The translations under genes were made by a program, and so were the position numbers. The notes under the pieces were generated by a model. It was given only the letters and a program-made list of their open reading frames with translations, had not been told where the DNA came from and did no database searches. A DNA stretch of 64,000 bases from WJMT01 sp964624145 (GTDB lineage: Bacteria; Acidobacteriota; Aminicenantia; Aminicenantales; Aminicenantaceae). The DNA lies in assembly GCA_964624145.1 (NCBI GenBank), contig CAZUXT010000004.1, positions 103,952 to 167,951 on the forward strand. The letters run 5' to 3'. Position 1 is the first letter of the stretch. The number at the start of each line of letters is the position of its first letter. Positions 23,964 to 33,491 of this stretch are shown one piece after another.

Positions 23964-26699
23964 TTACAGGTGTTTTTTTCTGAATTCGGAAGGAGTCATT
24001 CCTGTGAATTTTTTAAAGGCAATATTGAAGACAGATTTTGAGTAGAATCCTGTGCTGTAAATGATATCCAGGATAGTTCTTTCTTTTTGTTCCGGACCAG
24101 TCAGCAGCCTCTTTGCTTCTTCGATCCTGTATTTATTCACAAAATCATTGTAGTTCAACCCAAATCTTTCGTTGATGATCCGTGAGAGGTGGTTAAAGTG
24201 AATCTTAAGCTTTTTTGAAAGCTCCAAAAGAGTGAGATCCGGATTCAAGAATAGCTTTTCTTTCTCCATCAGGCTGAGGAGTTCTGGTACGACTTTATCA
24301 GCTTTTTCTGGATCGAGAGTGGATGTCTTATACTTATCTCGCTGTCTTTTGGCTTTTTTTCGTTCATACAAGTAAAGTCCACTTCCCCCGATAACGAGAA
24401 CAACCAGGGCCAGGATGACATAGAATATTGCCCTTCTGTAGAAAGGGGAGAGAACCTTGAATTCAAAAGGCGTTTCCAGCTCAGTCCATATGCTGTTGTT
24501 ATTGGCTGCTTTGACTCTAAAGCTGTAATGACCCGGGCCCAGGTTCAGGTAAGTGGCTGTGCGTCTGGTGTTGGGCTTCAGGTATATAAAGTCATCATCA
24601 TGGCCTTCCAGTTTGTATGCAAACCGGATCTTGTCCGGAGCCAGAGGAGCAGGTGCAGTAAAGCGAAACTCCAGCCGCTCGCTCTTATGTATCCGGGCAG
24701 CCTCTCCTTTACTATTGAAAGAGCGGCCGTCAACAACAGCATCTTCAATAATCACCACAGGAGGATCTTTTTCTTCAGAGATATTTTTCGTGTCAATCAC
24801 AGCCATTCCTTTGATTGTTGGGTAAAAAAGCTCATGGGAAGGAGTTTTCCATACAGAGGGCTGTCCTGAACCAATGCACTGGGAAGCAGCCATGCCGTCT
24901 GCTTCATCATAATAAGCCGGCACAAGAAAAGAGCTGGTCTGATTCCGGAAATTATTGAGCTGCTCGATGCTGATCCATTGAATTCCTTTGTTTGTGCCCA
25001 TCCACAATCGAGCTGAATCGTCTTCTGTTATACTGTAAATATAATCATCGATTAGTCCATCTTCTGAAGTGAATGATGTTATTTCCCCTTCAAAAGAGCG
25101 CTTTAAACCGTCTCCATTCGTTCCCACCCACAGCACTCTGTCTTTGTCCTCATACAAGAAAGCGACGTCAAGATCCTGTTTGACAATTTCAAGGTTAAAG
25201 GATCCTTCGTTTTTTCTCGAAATCTTATAAAGTCCTTCCCGGGACCCGATGTAGAGGCTGCCGCCTCGGCTCTCGAAAAGAGTTCGTATGTGATGGTTTG
25301 ATAAACCAGTGAATTCGTTTTTATGAACTTTTCCCCTACTGAATCTGTTCAGGCCTTTATCCGTCCCGATCCATACATCTTCTGTTCCATCCTGATGAAT
25401 GGCTGTGATGTTGTCGGAGGTCAAACCGTCTTTAGTGGTCAATAGATTCATACTTCCATTTTGGAGGATATTGATCCCGCCTCCTTCGGTGCCTATCCAT
25501 AGCGAGTGCTTTTTATCCAGAAAAAGAACTCTTATATGGCTGCTGGATAAGCCTGTTTTATCATCAATGATACGAGTGACCCGGCCATCTTTTACTCTAC
25601 AGAGGCCGCTGTTCCTGGTCCCTACCCAGAAAAATCCCTCCCGGTCTTGGCAAACGGCATAGACCGCATCCTCAGGAAGTCCGTCTGCTCTGGTAAAATT
25701 CTCCACTTTTGGCTCCTTAAGTTGAATCAGACCGCCTGTATCCGTTCCGATCCATATCAGTCCGTTTTGGTCGATCAGAAGGTCGTGAACAAAATCATCG
25801 GGGAGTCCATTTTCTGTGGATAAACCTTTTAAAGTGTCTCTATCTAAGCGTTTTATTCCGTCGGCCATTGTCCCTATCCACAATATCCCATGTTCGTCCA
25901 CGAGAATGGACGTTACTGGAGTGAACAGGGTGCCCGGTATATGGTGGACGGTTCCTTCTCCTCTTTCCAGAACATGCAGGCCTTCCAGTGTTCCTATCCA
26001 GATATTTCCCAGATGGTCAGCATGCAGGGAATGGACAGAAATGTTGGAAAGCCCGTCATCGAAATCATAGACACGAATGACTTTCTCTTTTAAGCGGGCG
26101 AGTCCACCCATCAAGGTACCAATCCAGAGATATCCCCTGTTATCTATGGTTAAGGAAGTGATGATGTTGTCATACAATCCGTCTCCGGTTGTAAAGTGCT
26201 GGATACCATCCGCACTCATATGGTTAAGACCGTTGTCTGTGCTTATCCATAAACCGCCCCATAAATCAGAGATGATGACTCTCACATGGTTGTTGGATAA
26301 TCCTTCCTGGACTGAATAATTCATCCAGATCCCATCACCAAAAGAATAAAGTCCGCTACCGTCTGTTCCTACCCAGAGCACATGATTTTCATCCTCGCAT
26401 ATTGCAAGGATGCTGTCGTTTTTTAGAGGAGAGTTTCTTCTTGAAAAAGTCGTGAACCGCACACCGTCAAAACGCACCAGGCCGGCCGGAGTGCCGATCC
26501 AGATATACCCTTCATGAGTCTGGATGAGCACTCGCACAGAATTCTGAGGAAGACCCGATGAAGTTCCCCAATTTTTTACAAGACATTTATCCGGATCGAT
26601 GGAAAGAACTGATGCATACAAACCATGCGAAAAAGATATAGATAGGATTAAGAACAGAACGGAGAGTCTGATGGTTTTGTTGCGACTTGGTATTTTCAA
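23964..26699 (-). CDS. membrane one-component regulator: sensor propellers, Y_Y_Y, AraC DNA-binding domain
   Basis: A 911-residue fusion. The signal peptide is followed by about 14 two-component-regulator propeller repeats (IWIGTxxGLxRF-type, about 50-640) and a Y_Y_Y domain (about 660-740, LGPGHYSFRVKAANN). Then come one transmembrane helix (about 750-775) and a C-terminal AraC-type double helix-turn-helix (about 807-911, ending GMTPSEFRKKHL). Histidine-kinase and receiver domains, present in Bacteroidetes hybrid regulators, are missing, so an extracytoplasmic ligand would directly control DNA binding at the membrane. The start is TTG at 26697-26699, the only one giving an intact signal peptide. 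Likely targets are the DUF4097 and DUF5916 genes downstream. Confidence 0.85.
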   Translation of the reverse strand: MKIPSRNKTIRLSVLFLILSISFSHGLYASVLSIDPDKCLVKNWGTSSGLPQNSVRVLIQTHEGYIWIGTPAGLVRFDGVRFTTFSRRNSPLKNDSILAICEDENHVLWVGTDGSGLYSFGDGIWMNYSVQEGLSNNHVRVIISDLWGGLWISTDNGLNHMSADGIQHFTTGDGLYDNIITSLTIDNRGYLWIGTLMGGLARLKEKVIRVYDFDDGLSNISVHSLHADHLGNIWIGTLEGLHVLERGEGTVHHIPGTLFTPVTSILVDEHGILWIGTMADGIKRLDRDTLKGLSTENGLPDDFVHDLLIDQNGLIWIGTDTGGLIQLKEPKVENFTRADGLPEDAVYAVCQDREGFFWVGTRNSGLCRVKDGRVTRIIDDKTGLSSSHIRVLFLDKKHSLWIGTEGGGINILQNGSMNLLTTKDGLTSDNITAIHQDGTEDVWIGTDKGLNRFSRGKVHKNEFTGLSNHHIRTLFESRGGSLYIGSREGLYKISRKNEGSFNLEIVKQDLDVAFLYEDKDRVLWVGTNGDGLKRSFEGEITSFTSEDGLIDDYIYSITEDDSARLWMGTNKGIQWISIEQLNNFRNQTSSFLVPAYYDEADGMAASQCIGSGQPSVWKTPSHELFYPTIKGMAVIDTKNISEEKDPPVVIIEDAVVDGRSFNSKGEAARIHKSERLEFRFTAPAPLAPDKIRFAYKLEGHDDDFIYLKPNTRRTATYLNLGPGHYSFRVKAANNNSIWTELETPFEFKVLSPFYRRAIFYVILALVVLVIGGSGLYLYERKKAKRQRDKYKTSTLDPEKADKVVPELLSLMEKEKLFLNPDLTLLELSKKLKIHFNHLSRIINERFGLNYNDFVNKYRIEEAKRLLTGPEQKERTILDIIYSTGFYSKSVFNIAFKKFTGMTPSEFRKKHL

Positions 26700-26893
26700 C
26701 GGTCCAATCTTCTTTCTTTGCTGTTCCGATTCCTGCTAGAGTGTCTTCAAAAAATATATTCCCGGGAAACAATAAAGTCAATCTGTATACTCTGTGGGAT
26801 TATAAAGATGCTAGGATACAGCAGAGCTGCCAGTCAGTTATTTCCAGATTTACGGGGAAGCCTTGGCTATGAATTTTATTGCTTTACTGTTAA

Positions 26894-27036
26894 TCAGTTG
26901 GAAAAATAGCCCTCCCTGTGGGTCACCCTGTAATTCTTGCCTTTGACTTTGACCTTGATTTTCTTGATGCTTCCATCTTGATCTATCGATGGAATGGAGT
27001 GACTCTGAAAGATATGCACTGAATAAAAAATGGGTA
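26894..27036 (-). pseudogene. C-terminal remnant of a VWFA-related Acidobacteria-type protein
   Basis: Between the propeller-AraC gene and the BamA-like gene the minus strand reads ...SIKKIKVKVKGKNYRVTHREGY, then FSN and a stop at 26894. The ending K-I-K-V-K-V-K ... V-x-x-R-E-G-Y-F is the usual C-terminus of VWFA-related proteins common in Acidobacteriota and Aminicenantes. No start codon or VWA domain is present upstream, because the frame runs into the BamA-like gene. It is a degraded stub. The remaining bases, 26700-26893, show no gene. Confidence 0.45.
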
Positions 27037-27050
27037 ATGTTCCCCCGTTT

Positions 27051-28166
27051 TTAGAAGGCTTCGTCAGCCATGATATAAAATCCGGAGGTCCCTTTGCCCC
27101 AGCCTTGATCTATGCGGATATTGGTGCCTTCTTTAGGGACGACCAGAAAACGGAGTCCCAGGCCTACGGAATATTTAAAATTCCCGGGGCTCAATTTTCC
27201 AAGCTGATCCGCCAAATCGGCAGCTCCCGCAAACACCACCATTCCGATTCTTTTCCAAATCTTGAACCTCATCTCTGTCTGGATGACCAGCATGGATTTA
27301 TCCCTATATCTCCCGGAATAATAGCCGCGCATGACCATTTCTCCCCCAATTTCAGACATATGCCTGAAAGAGGGAGAACCGGAAACAGATTGGACAATGG
27401 CCTGGACAGCAAACACATGATATTGAAACACGGGAACATATTTCCTGAGGTCTAATTTAAGAGAGGTGAAATCAAAGTCGCTCCCAAAGGTCGGGGAGCA
27501 GAAGTCCATGGTCAGCTGGAAATAATTGCCCTTATGGGGAGAGAATATGCTGTCACGCCTGTCCCAATTCAAGATAAATCCAAGAGAGGACAAGCGGCCC
27601 CCGCTGCTTCCTGTGATCTGCCCTGTGACAAGTTCTCCTCCCGGATCTGATTCAATGATCTTCAAGTTTTCATACTTGTACTGGACACCCAAATAGAGTC
27701 TTTCCCTGGGCAGGATTCTTCTCTGAGCGGATAGATCAAAATTGACCATGCGCGGAGTGTAATTTTCCTCCGCTTCATCCGGTGTCTGGTTCCCGATTCC
27801 CCAATATTTACTGGGAAATTTACTTGTCTTCAATTTCCCCTTGATGAAATAAGCCTCGTTTTTTAAATATAGCTCTGGTCTGAGCTCTATGCCGTACTGT
27901 TTGTTCTGGGTATAGTATAATTCAAAATACAGGGAAGAAGGCCTGGCATCTTCAGGACTGCCCTTTGGCCTGTAAGTGATTAGCCCTCCCCCTCCAACAC
28001 CGACCCGTGTTTCCGGCTGGTAGAAAACAATAGGAAGAACTACCGTGCTGGTTCTTTTTTCCTTTTTTTCTTTTTCCTGTTTTTTCTCCTCTCCCAAACC
28101 CATCCGGGCTGTGAACAAAAGAATGAAAAATAACCATATCAAACCGAGTGAAATTTTTTTCTTCAT
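27051..28166 (-). CDS. BamA/TamA-like outer-membrane beta-barrel protein
   Basis: A 371-residue protein with a signal peptide (MKKKISLGLIWLFFILLFTA) and a lysine-rich linker, then an Omp85-type barrel without visible POTRA domains. The VGGGGLITYR start, repeated strands, a MVMRGYYSGRYRD segment (the conserved L6-type RGY/F motif) and the ending GLRFLVVPKEGTNIRIDQGWG fit the D15/surface-antigen family. Short POTRA-less members may export or assemble lipids or proteins. I place the start at ATG 28164-28166 because GGAGG lies upstream; an open frame extending 75 codons further has no family similarity. Confidence 0.85.
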   Translation of the reverse strand: MKKKISLGLIWLFFILLFTARMGLGEEKKQEKEKKEKRTSTVVLPIVFYQPETRVGVGGGGLITYRPKGSPEDARPSSLYFELYYTQNKQYGIELRPELYLKNEAYFIKGKLKTSKFPSKYWGIGNQTPDEAEENYTPRMVNFDLSAQRRILPRERLYLGVQYKYENLKIIESDPGGELVTGQITGSSGGRLSSLGFILNWDRRDSIFSPHKGNYFQLTMDFCSPTFGSDFDFTSLKLDLRKYVPVFQYHVFAVQAIVQSVSGSPSFRHMSEIGGEMVMRGYYSGRYRDKSMLVIQTEMRFKIWKRIGMVVFAGAADLADQLGKLSPGNFKYSVGLGLRFLVVPKEGTNIRIDQGWGKGTSGFYIMADEAF

Positions 28167-28437
28167 AATGCCTCCTACTTCCGCCTCCAATTTAACTCTT
28201 TTTCTGGAGCAAATCAAGAGGTTCCGCTTGAAAATGAAAACAAGAAAAATGTTCCCACAATTGTTTGTGAAAAAATCTTGCTTATTGAAGAAAAGAAAAT
28301 GATAATATAAACTTCGCCATTTTTTTAGGAAGAGTTCAAGACTATTGGCTCGACAGCCAGAACCCTTTACTATCTGACAAAGAGATTTCAAAAGGGAGGA
28401 AGGGGCTTACGAACATTCCAAAGAAAGGAATTAAGCA

Positions 28438-29796
28438 GTGATGACACCGTTTCCATTTGAAACATTGGTAGTGTTTGGATTTTTATCTATCATGCTTCTT
28501 GCCGGCATGGTCCTTAGAGCCTATATCCCGTTTCTCCAGAAAATGCTTTTTCCCGCAAGTCTGATCGGGGGATTGCTGGGTCTCATTCTGATCAACCTCG
28601 GTTTGATCTCCCTGGATATTGAGACCGTTAAATCCTTCGCATACCACTTCTTTAATATATCCTTCATTTCCCTGGGGCTCACTCCACCTGAAATCAAAAG
28701 GCCAAAACAAAGCAAAGAAAAGAAGATTTTCAAAGGCTCTTTATGGATGGCTCTGGTTCAGGCTGTCTCTTTTCCCCTGCAGGCTTTGATAGGAGCTCTC
28801 ATCACCCTGGCTTTTATTATGGGCGGCAAGGCTTTGCATGAAAGCTTTGGATTTCTTCTGCCTCTGGGGTTCAACGAAGGACCCGGTCAGGCTCTTTCCT
28901 TTGGAAGAGTATGGGAGCAAGCCGGATTTATGGATGGTTCCACCATCGGGCTCACCTTTGCTACACTGGGATTCTTTTTTGCCTTTTTTATCGGAGTACC
29001 CTTAGCCCACAGGGGGCTGAAAAAGGAAAAATTTGAAACAAAGCCCATGCCTCCCTTTTTCTTGAGAGGTATCCTGCCTAAAGGCCAGCCATCCAAATCC
29101 GCTGGGTCTCTCACAACACACAGCGCCAGTCTCGAAAGCATGGCTTTCCATACAGCACAAATAGGCTTGGTGTATTTAGTCACCTATTTCATCCTCTCCT
29201 TAATAACAAGTCTTCTTCCTCTAAGCACAGGATCCATGTTATGGGGATTTTTCTTCTTGTTCGGCCTTGTTTTTGCCATCCTCTTCCGCATCCTTTTTCA
29301 GGCATCTCCAATGGGCCACTTATTGAACCCTCCTTTTCAAAGACGGATCACCGGCTTTTCCATCGATTATCTCATCGTGGCCACAGGATGCGGGATCGAA
29401 CTTTTGATTGTGGGGAAATATGTGGCTCCACTTCTTTTGATCGCATTGACAGGAGGTCTTCTCACCACAGTTATCATTGTTGCGCTTGGTTCAAAATTAA
29501 CAGAATATAAACTGGAGCGCACCGTCTCAATTTATGGAGTCGTCACCGGCACTGTATCAAGCGGCCTCATGCTTCTCCGCATTGTGGACCCTGAACTCAA
29601 AACTCCAGTCGCCCGAGAGCTTGGATTCATGAACCTTTTTGCTGTTCCGATCGTGGGAGGACTCACCTGTCTTATCAATGCTCCGTTCTGGTGGGGATGG
29701 AGTGTAATCCTCACATCCGCTGTGTTAATCCCGATCCTCGCTGCATCCCTGATCATCCTCTTGAACAGACGGCTTTGGGGAAAAAAAACTAGCTGA
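28438..29796 (+). CDS. GltS-like sodium/glutamate symporter
   Basis: A 452-residue inner-membrane carrier with about 12 hydrophobic helices. The first half contains SLIGGLLGLIL and a re-entrant-type segment FNEGPGQALSFGRVWE, which parallels the GltS substrate loop. The second half has the pseudo-repeat TVSIYGVVTGTVSSGLMLLRIVDP. GltS proteins take up glutamate with Na+; the GPGQA variant means the substrate could be another anionic amino acid. The GTG at 28438 and the ATG at 28441 are both usable, with AGGA upstream. The sulfatase gene follows from its own promoter. Confidence 0.8.
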   Translation: MMTPFPFETLVVFGFLSIMLLAGMVLRAYIPFLQKMLFPASLIGGLLGLILINLGLISLDIETVKSFAYHFFNISFISLGLTPPEIKRPKQSKEKKIFKGSLWMALVQAVSFPLQALIGALITLAFIMGGKALHESFGFLLPLGFNEGPGQALSFGRVWEQAGFMDGSTIGLTFATLGFFFAFFIGVPLAHRGLKKEKFETKPMPPFFLRGILPKGQPSKSAGSLTTHSASLESMAFHTAQIGLVYLVTYFILSLITSLLPLSTGSMLWGFFFLFGLVFAILFRILFQASPMGHLLNPPFQRRITGFSIDYLIVATGCGIELLIVGKYVAPLLLIALTGGLLTTVIIVALGSKLTEYKLERTVSIYGVVTGTVSSGLMLLRIVDPELKTPVARELGFMNLFAVPIVGGLTCLINAPFWWGWSVILTSAVLIPILAASLIILLNRRLWGKKTS

Positions 29797-29809
29797 GATG
29801 GGGTTCTTA

Positions 29810-29839
29810 TTGACTGTTCCTATTTTTTATATGTATGAT
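29810..29839 (+). promoter_or_regulatory. promoter of the sulfatase gene (shared motif, site 2)
   Basis: TTGACT (29810-29815), an 18-bp spacer and TATGAT (29834-29839), then GGGTGCTGAAGTTTCTTAAA. It matches sites at 15064 and 44630 in boxes, spacing and downstream bases. Confidence 0.7.
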
Positions 29840-29868
29840 GGGTGCTGAAGTTTCTTAAAGGAGAAATC

Positions 29869-31425
29869 ATGCATTCCCCATATATATCCCGCCGTTCGTT
29901 CATGAGGTCTATCGGTATGGCTGCTGCTGCGGCAGTGGTTCCTTTCAAGCTCGGGGCCACGGAAAAGAAATTACCCAATATCGTCCTGATTTATGCGGAC
30001 GATCTCGGTTACAGCGACGTCAGCTGCTACGGGGCGACGAAGTTCAAAACGCCCCACATCGACCGGCTCGCTTCTCTGGGCCTGCGGTTTACGAACGCCC
30101 ATTCGCCCTCGGCGACCTGCACCCCCTCCCGGTACGCTATGCTGACCGGCGAGTACGCCTGGCGGAAGGAAGGCACAGGCGTTGCGAGGGGCGATGCCCG
30201 CATGATTATCCAGCCCGGCCGGACAACACTGCCTTTCGTGCTCCAAAAGGCAGGTTACACAACAGGCGTTGTAGGCAAGTGGCATCTCGGCCTGGGAGCC
30301 GAGAATCAGGAGCTGAACTGGAACAGCGACATCAAACCCGGCCCGCTGGATATTGGATTTGATTACTGTTTCCTTATTCCCGCCACGGGCGACCGGGTGC
30401 CCTGTGTGTATGTAGAGAACCGCCGGGTCGTCGGATTGGATCCGAACGACCCCATCCTGGTGAGTTACGGCAAGCCGATCGGCAATGAGCCGACGGGTAA
30501 AGACCATCCCGAACTGCTCAAAATGCACCCCAGCCACGGGCACAACCAGACGATTGTCAACGGGATAAGCCGGATCGGTTACATGAGCGGGGGGAGGGCG
30601 GCCCGCTGGGTGGATGAGGACATGGCTGATACCATCACCGGAAAAGCAAAGGACTTTATCGAAAAGCACAAAGACGACCGTTTCTTCCTGTACTTCTCAA
30701 CTCACGATATCCATGTTCCCCGTGTGCCCCATCCCCGGTTCACCGGCAAGAGCGGACTCGGTCCCCGAGGTGATGCCATTATGCAGTTCGACTGGTGCGT
30801 CGGCGAGATCATCAAGACCCTGGATCGCTTGAATCTAACGGAAAACACACTGCTGATTCTTACCAGCGACAACGGCCCGGTTGTGGATGACGGCTACAAG
30901 GACCAGGCCGTAGAAAAACTCAGCGGACACAACCCATCCGGACCGCTGCGCGGGGGCAAGTACAGTGCGTTCGATGCCGGCACACGCGTCCCCTTCATCG
31001 TTCGGTGGCCCGGCCAAATAAAGCCTGGCGAATCAAATGCCCTTATGTGTCAGATTGATTTCCTCGCTTCCCTTGCCTCTCTCACCGCCAGGAAACTCAA
31101 CGCAAACGATGCTCCGGATAGTTATAATGTCCTTTCTGCGTTAACCGGAAAATCGTCTGTGGGTCGAGATCACCTTGTCGAACATGCGGGTACGCTTTCT
31201 TTGATCAAGGGACACTGGAAGTATATCAAGCCGAGCGATGGAGCCAGGATCGCCAAGAATGTGAACATCGAGCTTGGAAATGATCCTGAGCCGCAGCTTT
31301 ATAATCTCAAAAATGACCTCGGTGAAAAACATAATCTTGCTGCTAAACATCCGGAGATCGTCAAAGAACTGGCCTCTCTGCTTGAGAAAATAAGAAGCAA
31401 CGACCGCAGCCGGCCGCTCCGGTAA
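29869..31425 (+). CDS. Tat-exported arylsulfatase-type sulfatase
   Basis: A 518-residue sulfatase. The N-terminus SRRSFMRSIG (residues 7-16) is a twin-arginine signal. Metal ligands are Asp44/Asp45 (YADDLGYSD), and the formylglycine motif CTPSR has Cys84 as the residue to be oxidised; GKWHLG follows. This is a canonical Cys-type sulfatase needing a maturase, which is not in the window. The likely role is desulfating a polysaccharide or glycosaminoglycan in the periplasm. The start is ATG 29869 behind AAAGGAGAAA. It is clearly more GC-rich than flanking genes, suggesting acquisition, and shares its promoter type with two GH172 loci. Confidence 0.9.
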   Translation: MHSPYISRRSFMRSIGMAAAAAVVPFKLGATEKKLPNIVLIYADDLGYSDVSCYGATKFKTPHIDRLASLGLRFTNAHSPSATCTPSRYAMLTGEYAWRKEGTGVARGDARMIIQPGRTTLPFVLQKAGYTTGVVGKWHLGLGAENQELNWNSDIKPGPLDIGFDYCFLIPATGDRVPCVYVENRRVVGLDPNDPILVSYGKPIGNEPTGKDHPELLKMHPSHGHNQTIVNGISRIGYMSGGRAARWVDEDMADTITGKAKDFIEKHKDDRFFLYFSTHDIHVPRVPHPRFTGKSGLGPRGDAIMQFDWCVGEIIKTLDRLNLTENTLLILTSDNGPVVDDGYKDQAVEKLSGHNPSGPLRGGKYSAFDAGTRVPFIVRWPGQIKPGESNALMCQIDFLASLASLTARKLNANDAPDSYNVLSALTGKSSVGRDHLVEHAGTLSLIKGHWKYIKPSDGARIAKNVNIELGNDPEPQLYNLKNDLGEKHNLAAKHPEIVKELASLLEKIRSNDRSRPLR

Positions 31426-31473
31426 TCCCAATAAACAAAACACTTAACAAAGAATAAGAAAGGGAGTAGATTA

Positions 31474-31491
31474 TGACTGACCAGTCGGTCA
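31474..31491. promoter_or_regulatory. TetR-type operator ahead of the LolA/MMPL operon
   Basis: TGACTGACCAGTCGGTCA is an imperfect 18-bp palindrome (TGAC-GAC ... GTC-GTCA) of the kind bound by TetR-family repressors of RND operons. It sits 25 bp before the first ATG of the operon. No TetR gene is in the window. Confidence 0.6.
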
Positions 31492-31515
31492 CATAATAAG
31501 GAAAGGAGTTCTATC

Positions 31516-32277
31516 ATGCCAAAAAAAATATTCCTCAGCTTTTTAATATTGATTCTTGTTTCCGGAGTGTACAGCGAAGAACTCACAGGCAAAGAGATTA
31601 TCCAGAAGGTCAATGACTTGATCAATGTCGAGACCAGTTATTCCAAATCAACAATGACCATCACAACAACATCTGATCAAAAAAGAACCTTTATCTCTGA
31701 ATCCTGGACCAAGGATAAGGGAGAAAAAAATCTAGTCCGGTACCTCGAACCAGCCCGGGTCAAAGGCCAGGCTGTTCTGATGCTGAACAATGCAGATGAT
31801 ATCTGGATGTTTTTCCCCCGCACACAGCGGGTCCGCAAACTGGCTACTCACGCTAAAAAGCAGAAAATGCAGGGCAGCGATTTTTCCTATGAAGACATGG
31901 GCAGTGGAGAAACCTTTATCAATGACTTTGAAGCAGAACGGCTTGAAGACGAACAAAAACAAGGATATGGCTGTTATAAAGTGAAACTGACACGAAAACC
32001 AGGAATTGATATCTCTTATGTTCAGATGATTATTTGGGTCAGAAAAGACAACTTTGTTCCTATCGTTATCGATTACTATGACGAAGATGCCCCGGAACGA
32101 GTTCTTAAAACCCTGATCCAGAGTGATATTGAGGTGATTGACGGGATCCCCACAGCCATGAAGTTTGTGATGATTGATAAAAACAACAACACTCAAACTG
32201 AGATGGAACTATTGGAAGTCAAATATAATATCGAATTGGATGACCGGATGTTTACGGAGAGGAATCTGAAGAGATGA
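31516..32277 (+). CDS. LolA-like outer-membrane lipoprotein-sorting family protein
   Basis: A 253-residue periplasmic protein (signal 1-20) of the COG2834 group. It has the half-barrel pattern MTITTTSDQKRTFISESWTK, VLMLNNADDIWMFFPRTQRVRKL and GSDFSYEDMG, which is the hallmark of the MMPL-associated branch. It probably shuttles lipids or a hydrophobic substrate between the MMPL pump and the outer membrane. It is the first gene of a three-gene operon: a 4-bp overlap with the barrel gene, then an 18-bp gap to MMPL. A strong AAAGGAG ribosome site and a TetR-type operator precede it. Confidence 0.85.
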   Translation: MPKKIFLSFLILILVSGVYSEELTGKEIIQKVNDLINVETSYSKSTMTITTTSDQKRTFISESWTKDKGEKNLVRYLEPARVKGQAVLMLNNADDIWMFFPRTQRVRKLATHAKKQKMQGSDFSYEDMGSGETFINDFEAERLEDEQKQGYGCYKVKLTRKPGIDISYVQMIIWVRKDNFVPIVIDYYDEDAPERVLKTLIQSDIEVIDGIPTAMKFVMIDKNNNTQTEMELLEVKYNIELDDRMFTERNLKR

Positions 32278-33473
32278 AAAAAAAGACTTTTTTTATTTGT
32301 GCTGCCGGGATTATCTTCTTTTTCCTTATTGCACCCGAAGCCAGGGGTGACGTGGACCTTTTCGGCTATTATGAGGCGCAGGTCATAGGCGCTGATGTCA
32401 AAGACCACTTTTACCAGCTCTTCGCCAATAAGCTGAGGGTGGACCTCAAGGCTGACCTCTCATCCAGCGTCTCCTTTGCCGCTAATTTCGATTACATCAC
32501 CTATCACGGGAAAAAGGAGTGGAATGTTCTGGACTTTCTCTCTTCTGAGATCACCTCAAAGATCCCTGAGGCAATGAGACCCCTGTATGTGATCCCTTTT
32601 TCCGACCGCCACTTTTTGGACAACGCGTATCTGAGGCTCTCGTTCAAGCCGTTTGACCTGACCCTTGGCAAACAGCAGATCTCTCTGGGCACAGGCTATG
32701 TGTGGAATCCTGTGGATGTGTTCAATATCAAAGACATTCTGGATCCCACCTATGAGCAGCCAGGCCACAATGCGGTGCGTGCGGACGTGCCCATCGGATT
32801 GGGAAGCACGCTCACAGCGCTTTATTCTCCCGGAGAAGAGTGGAAAAACTCCTCTAAAATGCTCCAGTTCAAAACCCGAATCTCCCATTTTGACTTTGCG
32901 GTGACCGGCATTGAGAAGACATGGGTCTTTCATGACTACACTGTGTTTGACCCGGCTCAGATGAATTTTCAAGAGCTTCCGGATAAAAGGAAACTCTTAG
33001 GCGCGAGCACTGCCGGAGAGCTTCTGGGGCTCGGGGTGTGGGCCGAGTATGCCTATAACTGGATGGAGACCACAGATGATTTTTATGAACTGGTGGTAGG
33101 CACGGATTACACCTTTGATTTTCAGACTTACGTTCTCATTGAATACTTTCGGAACACTCTGGGGAAGAATGATCACAGGGATTACACGCTCAATGACTGG
33201 ATGCGGAGCTTTGCCCAGGAGCAGAAAGCGGTCTCCAGGGATCAGGTCTATATGCTTATCCAGCATCCGGCCACAGACCTTATGACCGTGGGGATGTCCG
33301 CGATCTGCAGCCTCTCGGACCACAGCCTGGCGCTTGTGCCCATGGTCATGTATTCCTTTTCCCAGAATGTGGATATCTATGCGTATCTCAACTGGAATAC
33401 AGGTAAAGAAGGAACTTACTTTGCCAACACCATGGGCAACGGCGGGTTTGTCAGGGTAAGAGTTTATTTTTAG
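32274..33473 (+). CDS. outer-membrane beta-barrel protein of the MMPL operon
   Basis: A 399-residue protein with a signal peptide ending at ARGD. Alternating amphipathic strands follow (VDLFGYYEAQVIG, NKLRVDLKADL, FDLTLGKQQISLGTGYVWNP), and the final strand ends in a Phe (FVRVRVYF), as outer-membrane barrels do. The LTLGKQxxxxGxGxxW region recalls porins of the DUF1302/alginate-export type. It is likely the outer-membrane exit or entry channel paired with the LolA-like and MMPL proteins. Start ATGA overlaps the upstream stop by 4 bp. Confidence 0.75.
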   Translation: MKKKTFFICAAGIIFFFLIAPEARGDVDLFGYYEAQVIGADVKDHFYQLFANKLRVDLKADLSSSVSFAANFDYITYHGKKEWNVLDFLSSEITSKIPEAMRPLYVIPFSDRHFLDNAYLRLSFKPFDLTLGKQQISLGTGYVWNPVDVFNIKDILDPTYEQPGHNAVRADVPIGLGSTLTALYSPGEEWKNSSKMLQFKTRISHFDFAVTGIEKTWVFHDYTVFDPAQMNFQELPDKRKLLGASTAGELLGLGVWAEYAYNWMETTDDFYELVVGTDYTFDFQTYVLIEYFRNTLGKNDHRDYTLNDWMRSFAQEQKAVSRDQVYMLIQHPATDLMTVGMSAICSLSDHSLALVPMVMYSFSQNVDIYAYLNWNTGKEGTYFANTMGNGGFVRVRVYF

Positions 33474-33491
33474 TCAAAAAGGAGCCAAGAA

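Noticed and set aside
29971..30669. 232-codon minus-strand frame inside the sulfatase gene
   Set aside because: Caused by high GC at third positions of the sulfatase; no protein-like pattern.
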